Of a DNA stretch of 64,000 nucleotides, positions 57,697-64,000 are shown in pieces. A program made the position numbers and the translations under genes. Every line of letters starts with the position of its first letter. Within the stretch, counting starts at the first letter, position 1. The DNA lies in NCBI GenBank assembly GCA_019163175.1, contig JAFLKN010000008.1, positions 62,001-126,000 on the forward strand. Reading direction: 5' to 3'. Under the pieces are notes generated by a model. It had not been told where the DNA came from. It ran no database searches and saw only the letters and a list, made by a program, of their open reading frames with translations. The stretch is from Prolixibacteraceae bacterium. Lineage in GTDB: Bacteria; Bacteroidota; Bacteroidia; Bacteroidales; Prolixibacteraceae.

Positions 57697-60330
57697 TCAA
57701 TTTTTTATTTCAAGAACTTTCCCTAATAGTTTTACTCTTCCGGTTAAAGTTTCTGTCGTTTCAGCATTGGTCGATCCGGTAAATCCGGGTTGTTCTCCAC
57801 CTACGGAAATAGTGAAAAATCCCGGTTCTATCACCTGCTTCTCTTTATCATTTATCATCGATAGCTGACGTGGTTCAAGCGAAAATTCAACCGTTTTTGT
57901 TTCTCCTTTTTTCAATGAGATACGTTTAAACCCTTCCAACTGACGAATTGGGCGGGGAGTTGAAGCTTTTTCATCAGCAATATACAACTGCACCACTTCT
58001 TCACCATCGCGCTCACCAGCATTGGTCACTTTCACTGAAACTGTGATCTTATCTCCAACTTTGGCTTCTTTCGGAACATTCAGATCGGCATATTTGAAGT
58101 TGCTATAACTTAAACCAAATCCGAAAGGATAAATGGGTTCCTGACGGAAATACCGGTAAGTTCGGCCTTCCATGTCGTAATTTTCGAAGTCAGGAAGCTG
58201 CTCAACCGACTTGTAATATGTTACCGGTAAACGACCGGCAGGATTGTAATCGCCGAACAGAACGTCGGCAACCGCATTTCCACCCTGCTGTCCGGGGTAA
58301 CCTGCAGTCAGAATAGCATCCATATTTGCGGCGGCATAATTAATCGAAAGTGCGCTACCGTTAATTAGTACCAAAACCATAGGTTTTCCTGTTGCTTTCA
58401 GGGCTTCCATCAGGTCGCTCTGTGTTTTGGGCAGGTTCAGGTGAGTGCGGTCACCACCTTTAAATCCGTCTACCTGAATAGGCATCTCTTCGCCTTCTAA
58501 ACGTTGGTTCAATCCAAGCACCAAAACTACTACATCCGACTTTTTAGCGGCTTCAACAGCTTGCGCCTGCATATTGGGTTGTGGAGTTGCCCAAAGCAAA
58601 CGGGCATCGCCGTCGCCATGATAATTGCGGTAATCGAATACCAGTTTATATTTCTTTCCTACTTCCAATGTCATTTTTTTTGAACCATGGAATGCATGAT
58701 GCTCGCCACCACCTGCTAACAATTCTTTTCCATCAAGGTAAATTTTGAATGCTGGCATACTCCATCCACCAATTTCATAATCACCGGTTTGAGGAACTTT
58801 CAGGAACGTTGTCCAGCGAACACTGAAATTATCAACCGGCATGCGTGGATCAGGTGAACCCGACTCCCAATAAAAATTAATATTGTCATCAACCCGGGTA
58901 AAAAGTGGCTGCCCTTCAAGTTTATTATTGGCAAAATATTCACCCAAAGCGCCTTGTTTTCCATCTTCTGTTTCCAGATAAATGGATGGTATCGGAACCA
59001 GCTTCGAAATGCCGTCGGCCAGTTCGCTACCCTGAGCATAAATCACTTCGGTTTGCGGTTCAACCTTATTTTTAATTCCCTGAAGTACAGTTACCGGATT
59101 AGACGGAATACCGTTGTAATTTCCCCATAACGATTCAATTTCGTCAGCATTCGGACCTATTACAGCAACTTTTTTCAATTTTTTGCTTAACGGAAGCGTC
59201 TTGTTGGCATTTTTCAGGAGTACAATACTTTTTTGAGCTGCTACACGAGCAAGGTAGTCGTTGGCCGGATTGTTATTTACTGAAAAAGGAATTTGTGCAT
59301 ACGCCACTTTTTCATCCGGATCGAACATTCCAAGTTTCATTCGTGCTGTCATCAGGCGGCCAACACAAACATCCAAATCCTTTTCAGTAACAAGTCCTCT
59401 TTTTAAAGCCTCAGGCAAAGCCTTGTAAGTATTTCCACATTCCAGATCTGTTCCTTTTTTAACTGCCATTGCAGCCGCTTCAGCTTCATCCTTGGCAATT
59501 TTGTGGTACTGCCAAATGTCGGCAATCGCCCAGCAATCGCTCACTACATAACCTTTAAATCCCCATTCGTTCCGAAGTATACCTGAAAGTTCGGTGCTCG
59601 CGCAACAAGCCTCGCCACGGAACCGGTTATAGGCACCCATGATTGAATAGACATCGCCATCGACAACCAATGTTCGGAAAGCTGGCAAATAGGTTTCGCG
59701 TAAATCACGTTCGCTGATCCGCGCATCAAATACATGGCGAGAAGGTTCCGGACCAGAATGAACCGCAAAATGTTTGGCAGTTGCAACTACTTTCAGGTAA
59801 TTCGGGTCGTCTCCCTGCAATCCTTTTACAAACTGCGTTCCCATCTGTCCGGTCAGGTAAGGATCTTCGCCATAAGTTTCGTGGCCACGTCCCCAACGCG
59901 GATCGCGGAAAATATTAATATTTGGCGACCAAAAGGTTAAACCCTGATAGATGTTACGAAGTCCGCGGCGGGCAAATTCATGATGTTTGGCACGGGCCTC
60001 ATCGGAAATAGCATTGGCGACCTCGTGAATTAACTCGGTATCCCACGATGCAGCAACTGAAATTGACTGCGGAAAAACAGTGGCATAGCCGGCACGGGCA
60101 ACACCGTGCAAACATTCGTTCCACCAATTATACTCGGGAATTCCAAGTCGCGGAATTGCCGGAGAGGTAAAAAGCATCTGCGCCATTTTTTCCTGAATAG
60201 TCATTTCAGAAAGCAGGTTTTCAACGCGCTCCTGCGTGGATAAATTGGTATTTTGAAATTGAAATTTTCCCTGTGCATTCCCCAAAAATGGGAGTGAAAG
60301 CAACAGGATTGAATATAAAACTTGTTTCAT
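57697..60330 (-). CDS. GH3 beta-glucosidase with PA14 insert, exported
   Basis: 877 residues. Signal peptide (VLYSILLLSLPFLGNAQG, cleavage near residue 20). GH3 N-terminal TIM barrel (about 30-330) with WWNECLHGVARAG and the nucleophile Asp (near residue 265) in YVVSDCWAIADIW; GH3 C-terminal alpha/beta domain with KKVAVIGPNADEIESLWGNYNGIPSNPVTVLQGI by its landmarks VAVIGPNADE and YNG, interrupted by a PA14-like domain (about 455-600, GALGEYFANNKLEGQPLFTRVDDNINFYWESGSP read by its landmark LEGQPLFTRVDDNINFYW), and a fibronectin-like C-terminal domain (about 775-850). The architecture matches bacterial xylosidase/glucosidase enzymes of glycan utilisation. Its own promoter is predicted upstream. 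Confidence 0.93.
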   Translation of the reverse strand: MKQVLYSILLLSLPFLGNAQGKFQFQNTNLSTQERVENLLSEMTIQEKMAQMLFTSPAIPRLGIPEYNWWNECLHGVARAGYATVFPQSISVAASWDTELIHEVANAISDEARAKHHEFARRGLRNIYQGLTFWSPNINIFRDPRWGRGHETYGEDPYLTGQMGTQFVKGLQGDDPNYLKVVATAKHFAVHSGPEPSRHVFDARISERDLRETYLPAFRTLVVDGDVYSIMGAYNRFRGEACCASTELSGILRNEWGFKGYVVSDCWAIADIWQYHKIAKDEAEAAAMAVKKGTDLECGNTYKALPEALKRGLVTEKDLDVCVGRLMTARMKLGMFDPDEKVAYAQIPFSVNNNPANDYLARVAAQKSIVLLKNANKTLPLSKKLKKVAVIGPNADEIESLWGNYNGIPSNPVTVLQGIKNKVEPQTEVIYAQGSELADGISKLVPIPSIYLETEDGKQGALGEYFANNKLEGQPLFTRVDDNINFYWESGSPDPRMPVDNFSVRWTTFLKVPQTGDYEIGGWSMPAFKIYLDGKELLAGGGEHHAFHGSKKMTLEVGKKYKLVFDYRNYHGDGDARLLWATPQPNMQAQAVEAAKKSDVVVLVLGLNQRLEGEEMPIQVDGFKGGDRTHLNLPKTQSDLMEALKATGKPMVLVLINGSALSINYAAANMDAILTAGYPGQQGGNAVADVLFGDYNPAGRLPVTYYKSVEQLPDFENYDMEGRTYRYFRQEPIYPFGFGLSYSNFKYADLNVPKEAKVGDKITVSVKVTNAGERDGEEVVQLYIADEKASTPRPIRQLEGFKRISLKKGETKTVEFSLEPRQLSMINDKEKQVIEPGFFTISVGGEQPGFTGSTNAETTETLTGRVKLLGKVLEIKN

Positions 60331-60351
60331 AACTATTGATTTATTTAAACT

Positions 60352-60397
60352 GGTCTGGTCTGGTCGGCAAAGCTATAAAATGAAAAGAAATTATCAA
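60352..60397 (-). promoter_or_regulatory. Promoter and (GACCA)n leader of the GH3 gene
   Basis: On the minus strand: TTG (plus 60395-60397), 19-bp spacer, TAGCTTTG (plus 60368-60375). The initial transcribed region carries three tandem GACCA units (plus strand TGGTC copies, about 60352-60366). Confidence 0.68.
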
Positions 60398-60471
60398 GCC
60401 CAAAACATTAGTTCTATGCAGTCGGAACGAATGTTCGATTAGCAAAATTCTGTAATTCGTTGGAATCCCTT

Positions 60472-61092
60472 CTAATCCAGGTAAACATCAGTTTTTTCTC
60501 CCCTGAAATATTCAAACATCAGCTGTATTTGCGATTCCAGGTTGCGTGGCTGCGACAATTCCGGCAAATTAGTTTCGTTAAACCAGCCTACACTGGTGGT
60601 CTCCTCTCCCACTGCAATACGGTTATCAACAGGTTTACACAAAATAAAAAGCTTGTACACATATTCAAATTCGGGTGGCATTTGCTGCGCAGTTTTATCC
60701 ATCACCGCAAGCAATCGGCTGGCTTTTACTGTCAGTCCGGCTTCTTCGAAACATTCCTTTTCGGCAATCTGACGTGGTGTATAACCCACATCAGCCCACC
60801 CACCAGGCAACGACCAGCATCCATCCACTTTTTCCTGAACGAGCAAGATCTGTCCTTCCGGATTAAAAACCACAGCCCGAACATCAACTTTGGGTGTTTT
60901 GTAGCCGTTTTTCTCCTGAATAACCGCCCGAATCTTTGTTACCGGAACATCGGTGAGTTGCTCCAGCATTTTCAGACAGATATCCTGTATCTCGTCGTAC
61001 CGTTCCTTGTCGTAATTGCTGTTGCAATATTCAAGGCCAATTTCGGCCAAAGCCTGAATGCGTTTTATCTGTTCGAAGAAATGTCGTTCCAT
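60472..61092 (-). CDS. NUDIX hydrolase with N-terminal helical domain
   Basis: 206 residues. N-terminal part (about 1-65, helices with HFFEQIKRIQALAEIG and YDEIQDICLKMLEQL), then a NUDIX domain: KVDVRAVVFNPEGQILLVQEKVDGCWSLPGGWADVGYTPRQIAEKECFEEAGL by its landmarks VDVRAVVFN, WSLPGGWADVGYTP and KECFEEAGL. The Nudix box has Y in place of the first Glu and K for Arg, as in the N-terminal-domain NUDIX subfamily. Substrate probably a nucleotide sugar or NAD-like pyrophosphate. It is on minus, 5 bp after the DUF1080 fusion gene, so in the same unit. Confidence 0.88.
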   Translation of the reverse strand: MERHFFEQIKRIQALAEIGLEYCNSNYDKERYDEIQDICLKMLEQLTDVPVTKIRAVIQEKNGYKTPKVDVRAVVFNPEGQILLVQEKVDGCWSLPGGWADVGYTPRQIAEKECFEEAGLTVKASRLLAVMDKTAQQMPPEFEYVYKLFILCKPVDNRIAVGEETTSVGWFNETNLPELSQPRNLESQIQLMFEYFRGEKTDVYLD

Positions 61093-61097
61093 TTGAA

Positions 61098-62576
61098 TTA
61101 ACCAGTAATTTTAGCCGGAAGTCCCTTTACCAGAACCGGTTTCTCATTCTGTTTTTTGGGCATAAACATATCCTTGTACGTCAGTCCAAGTTTCTCTTTC
61201 ATTTCAAACGAATAATCGAGTGTACCCAAATCGGCTCCGGTATTGTTTGTTCCGAAAGTGAATTTCACTCCTGCTTCTTTGGCTTTCCGGAGAATTTTTT
61301 CGGTCGGAAGTTTATATCGTGAATTGATTTCGAGAGCTACTCCGTTTTTGGCCAATACGTTAACAAAACGATCAATCCTGGCATCCGTCCAAAGTTCATC
61401 GTACTTGGCAGCAATCACCGCTGGTAGAAAAGTTGGGTTTACATGAATATCAATTGGCTCCTGCGAAACCACACTCTCAATTTTTCCGATCAGCTCGTCC
61501 ATAAATTTTTGCTCGTCATCTACAAAAACTTCGTCAGGCATCCAAAGCCGCATCCGTCGCCCTTTATGGTCGGTCCAGGTCATCCCATCAGTAAAAATAT
61601 AATCGAATTTGGCTACCGCTTCCGGCGAAAAGAGGGTTATCCATTCACGGCCTTCGGCCTGCATACCCCTGAAAATCGGTTTGGTTTTCACGGTATCCAT
61701 GTAAGCGCCCAGCGAAGCATCATCTGTTACCGGAAATTTCAAGCCGCAATTGGGTGCAATGCCATAATTGATGCCCAGTTTCAGTGAGTTTTCGCAAGCT
61801 TGTGCAATGGTCAGGCCACCCTTCAGATGCACATGAAAATCGATCACCGGGAAGTTTTCGAACATCATTTTGGTGATTTTGTTGTCCCATTCTTTGGTAA
61901 CCAGCAATTCAGATTTTGCAGCTTTGGGCAGAGGTCTTACCTGGATACTTTTGAAATATACTTTGCTTTGTTCATCGTGGCATTGAAGCGCAATGCGTCC
62001 GGCACTAAAAACTTTTAGTTTGTCGTTTTTGGGGCGGTATGGATCATCAGGCTGAATGTAATCGACCACTTTGTTTCCGTTAACAAATACTTCGCAGCGG
62101 TTTTCCACAACTTTGAACGACAATTCAAACCACTCGTTATCATTGGCAGTCGGGTAATATACATTACGGATTCCGTAGATACTTCCTGTTTTTTTCAATT
62201 CCTGAAAATCGCCCGGACGTTCGTACGAATTGTTAATCTGAACTTCGTAACCGCGCAAAAGTGGTCCGTAAGGCTGCTCCTGAGTATGAAAAACGATTCC
62301 GGAATTGCTGCTCGGCTCCGATTTTACCATGGCTTTCAGCTCGAAGTTGCGGAAAACACCTTTCTTAAAATCGCCGGTATAAAACAGGTGACTAATAGGT
62401 CCATTGGCGACCAGCAATCCATCTTCAACTTTAAACGATTCGGGATTTTGATTAGCCGACCAGCCATCGAGATTCTTTCCATTGAAAAGTTCGGTCCACT
62501 CAGCTTCTTTTTGCTGACAGGAAGCCAACAGAAAAGCACATAAAATGATGATCAGCCTGAATTTAAATTTGCACAT
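61098..62576 (-). CDS. DUF1080 plus PHP/amidohydrolase-like fusion lipoprotein
   Basis: 492 residues. Lipoprotein signal with lipobox LLASC (Cys20). First half is a DUF1080 (3-keto-disaccharide hydrolase/LamG-like) domain (about 25-215: WTELFNGKNLDGWSANQNPESFKVEDGLLVA by its landmark LFNGKNLDGW, EFDIRV-like segments and KVFSAGRIALQCHDEQSKVYFKSIQVRPL by its landmark GRIALQCHD). Second half (about 245-480) has VIDFHVHLKGGLTIAQ, a His-x-His metal motif of PHP or amidohydrolase proteins, with later IDIHVNPTFLP and GTNNTGADLGTLDYSF. The fusion of a sugar-binding/hydrolase fold and a metal hydrolase-like domain suggests a keto-sugar degradation enzyme. Activity is not proven. Confidence 0.85.
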   Translation of the reverse strand: MCKFKFRLIIILCAFLLASCQQKEAEWTELFNGKNLDGWSANQNPESFKVEDGLLVANGPISHLFYTGDFKKGVFRNFELKAMVKSEPSSNSGIVFHTQEQPYGPLLRGYEVQINNSYERPGDFQELKKTGSIYGIRNVYYPTANDNEWFELSFKVVENRCEVFVNGNKVVDYIQPDDPYRPKNDKLKVFSAGRIALQCHDEQSKVYFKSIQVRPLPKAAKSELLVTKEWDNKITKMMFENFPVIDFHVHLKGGLTIAQACENSLKLGINYGIAPNCGLKFPVTDDASLGAYMDTVKTKPIFRGMQAEGREWITLFSPEAVAKFDYIFTDGMTWTDHKGRRMRLWMPDEVFVDDEQKFMDELIGKIESVVSQEPIDIHVNPTFLPAVIAAKYDELWTDARIDRFVNVLAKNGVALEINSRYKLPTEKILRKAKEAGVKFTFGTNNTGADLGTLDYSFEMKEKLGLTYKDMFMPKKQNEKPVLVKGLPAKITG

Positions 62577-62599
62577 GTTGGTTTAGTTTAGATTCAAAA

Positions 62600-62607
62600 C
62601 AAAGGTA
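62600..62607 (-). promoter_or_regulatory. Candidate -7 box of the DUF1080 fusion gene
   Basis: On the minus strand, TACCTTTG (plus 62600-62607) matches TAnnTTTG, 23 bp before the ATG. No TTG at the right distance. Confidence 0.5.
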
Positions 62608-62735
62608 AAAATCTAAACAAAACACCGGTCTTTAAATTGCCGAATTTCTAACAAATTAAGCCCGATCAAACGATTCAGATTAGTAAAAAAGACAGATAAT
62701 TCATGTGGATTGAAAATTTTCTGGTTCATTTTTCA

Positions 62736-62743
62736 TACTTTTG
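62736..62743 (+). promoter_or_regulatory. Candidate -7 box of the Nif3-like gene
   Basis: TACTTTTG matches TAnnTTTG. It lies 76 bp before the Nif3-like ATG. The nearest TTG upstream is 23 bp away, slightly too far. Confidence 0.45.
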
Positions 62744-62819
62744 AAATACTATTGTTTAGATAATCGTGAAAAATGTAACTCTTGCCGGCTAATTTTCTAT
62801 TGCCGAAAAACTATTTTCT

Positions 62820-63707
62820 ATGAAGCTGATTGGTGCATGTTTAATTCTTTTGATTTTTGCAAGTTCGAGACAATTGCGTGCCTCTTCCGTTGTAACCGGC
62901 ACATTAACTGCACGGCAAATCGTAGCTCAAATGCAGCAAAACCTGAATTGCACCTGGAGTCAGGAAACTGTTGACACTTTTAAATCGGGAAATCCGGACG
63001 ATATGGTTACGGGTGTGGCCGTAAGTATGTTTGCCAACATGGAGACACTTCGGCAGGCCGTTGCCCAAAACTGCAACCTCATCATTGTTCACGAACCTAC
63101 GTTTTACAATCACCTTGACAATACAGATAAACTGGAAGATAATCCGGTCTACCTGAAAAAGTTGGAATACATTAAAAAGCATAATCTTATCATTTTCAGG
63201 TTTCACGACCACTGGCACAAAACTGTGCCCGATGGCATTTATGTGGGTATGGTTGACAAACTCGGCTGGAAAGCAAACCAGTTAGATAAATCGATGCTAT
63301 TCTTTAAATTCGATGAACAGACAGTTGGTGGATTTGCCCAAAAACTTCAGGCTAAATTAAAGGGAAGTCAGCTACGCATTGTGGGCGATCCGTTAATGCG
63401 GTTTACTAATGTGGCTTTAGCCGTTGGCGCTCCGGGCTCAGAATCACATATTAATTTGCTTACCGGCGAGTTTACCGAATTGCTTGTGGCAGGAGAGGCT
63501 CAGGAATGGGAAACCTACCAGTATGTGCTCGATGCCTCGATGTTGGGAATGAAAAAAGCCGCCATTTTTACAGGTCATATACCGTCGGAAGAAGCCGGAA
63601 TGGAATACTGTGCCACCTGGATGAAAACCTTTGTTAAAGATATCCCGGTTATTTATCTCGAAAACGGATCGGCCTACTGGTCGGTTCAAAACACACCAAA
63701 GCCATGA
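62820..63707 (+). CDS. Exported Nif3-like (YqfO) dinuclear-metal protein
   Basis: 295 residues. Hydrophobic N-terminus (KLIGACLILLIFASSRQLRASS) looks like a signal peptide. The body matches Nif3-family proteins: DDMVTGVAVSMFANMETLRQAVAQNCNLIIVHEPTFYNHLDN (landmarks VTGVAVSMFANMETLRQAV and HEPTFYNH) and, near the C-terminus, TGHIPSEEAGMEYCATWM. The two metal sites of Nif3 proteins use His and Glu residues; candidates are His in HEPTFYNH and HDHWH, and Glu in EEAGMEY. Nif3 proteins are normally cytosolic, so export is unusual. Substrate unknown. Confidence 0.86.
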   Translation: MKLIGACLILLIFASSRQLRASSVVTGTLTARQIVAQMQQNLNCTWSQETVDTFKSGNPDDMVTGVAVSMFANMETLRQAVAQNCNLIIVHEPTFYNHLDNTDKLEDNPVYLKKLEYIKKHNLIIFRFHDHWHKTVPDGIYVGMVDKLGWKANQLDKSMLFFKFDEQTVGGFAQKLQAKLKGSQLRIVGDPLMRFTNVALAVGAPGSESHINLLTGEFTELLVAGEAQEWETYQYVLDASMLGMKKAAIFTGHIPSEEAGMEYCATWMKTFVKDIPVIYLENGSAYWSVQNTPKP

Positions 63708-64000
63708 TAAAAGCCATTATTTTTGATATGGACGGAGTGTTGGTTGATAGCGAACCATTCCACATTGAAATCGAGAAACAGCAGTTTCTCATGAATCAGC
63801 TTTCGATTACCAACGAGGAGCACCACCGTTACATGGGTGTTGCCACCAAAGTAATGTGGGAACAAATAGCCGAACGTCACTCGCTCAATGCTTCGGTGGA
63901 AGAACTGACCGAACAAAACCGCATTGAAAGCATTCGTTTTTTTACCGAAGTGAAAGAGATTCCGGTTATGCCAGGATTGATTGACCTTCTGGAAAAACTC
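63704..64000 (+). CDS. HAD-family hydrolase (3' end outside window)
   Basis: 99 visible residues; the frame is still open at the window end. HAD motif I is IIFDMDGVLVDSEPFH, with the catalytic Asp pair (Asp8, Asp10 by count from Met) and cap helices following. Layout resembles beta-phosphoglucomutase/sugar-phosphatase types. Start overlaps the Nif3-like stop (ATGA). Confidence 0.88.
   Translation, partial: MIKAIIFDMDGVLVDSEPFHIEIEKQQFLMNQLSITNEEHHRYMGVATKVMWEQIAERHSLNASVEELTEQNRIESIRFFTEVKEIPVMPGLIDLLEKL

Noticed and set aside
60460..61101. 213-codon plus-strand frame opposite the NUDIX gene
   Set aside because: The minus-strand NUDIX box and start are clear; the plus frame has no domain features.
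1..64000. tRNA, rRNA, CRISPR arrays, IS elements, integrons
   Set aside because: No cloverleaf-like or rRNA segments, no regularly spaced repeats, and no transposase or integrase frames were seen.

Overview
The window looks like chromosome of a Bacteroidota bacterium, probably a marine or sediment member of Bacteroidales/Marinilabiliales (the rank is inference). Signs are AT-rich DNA, many candidate promoters of the Bacteroidota type (-7 box TAnnTTTG), few Shine-Dalgarno sequences, T9SS C-terminal sorting domains (PKD and DUF1501 proteins), a TonB receptor with a carboxypeptidase-like domain, long-form NusB, an OstA-like LPS protein and an RNF operon in the order B-C-D-G-E-A. I saw no rRNA, tRNA, CRISPR array, IS element or phage module.

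Layout. 1-6.5 kb: envelope biogenesis operon (two SurA-like PPIases, a PPIase-related lipoprotein, a glycine-zipper peptide, a MoxR ATPase, an OstA/LptA-like protein). 6.6-17 kb: arsenic region with two operons, each led by its own ArsR repressor and its own palindromic operator. Operon 1 holds arsR, a small CxxC thioredoxin, ArsF-like and ArsG-like genes and a CSCS-motif permease with a second operator copy; a ProC-like dehydrogenase follows. Operon 2 holds arsR, arsC, arsM and acr3, and apparently runs on into a HipA-like kinase plus DUF3037 pair. A PQQ-propeller protein and a PKD/T9SS surface protein lie between the operons. 18-25 kb: gshAB, a MATE transporter, two tandem lipoproteins, a photolyase and GPP34. 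25-35 kb: housekeeping genes (threonine aldolase, rhomboid, nusB, DUF1573, yajC, ybbR, coaE, TerB-DnaJ, recG, an ABC ATPase, PduO, DUF2795). 35-48 kb: exported VOC protein, DUF1501/DUF1800 pair, AI-2E permease, a YtxH/holin-like trio, TonB receptor with LytS/LytTR genes, a GH88/105-like hydrolase and a C1 peptidase. 48-55 kb: RNF operon behind a structured 0.5 kb leader region. 55-64 kb: Gate-domain protein, CHASE4 kinase, Spy-like protein, GH3 glucosidase, NUDIX, a DUF1080-plus-metallohydrolase-like fusion, an exported Nif3-like protein and a HAD phosphatase cut by the window end.

How the genes fit together. The arsenic genes cover arsenate reduction (ArsC), arsenite export (Acr3), methylation (ArsM) and probably organoarsenical handling (ArsF/ArsG/permease); gshAB on the opposite strand could supply thiol. 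The most striking sequence signals are the two different ArsR operator codes, the kinase/DUF3037 pair attached to acr3, a four-copy 7-bp repeat inside the start of a lipoprotein gene, a dispersed GC-rich inverted repeat that supplies the stop codon of a transporter, and a perfect 11-bp hairpin upstream of the RNF operon.
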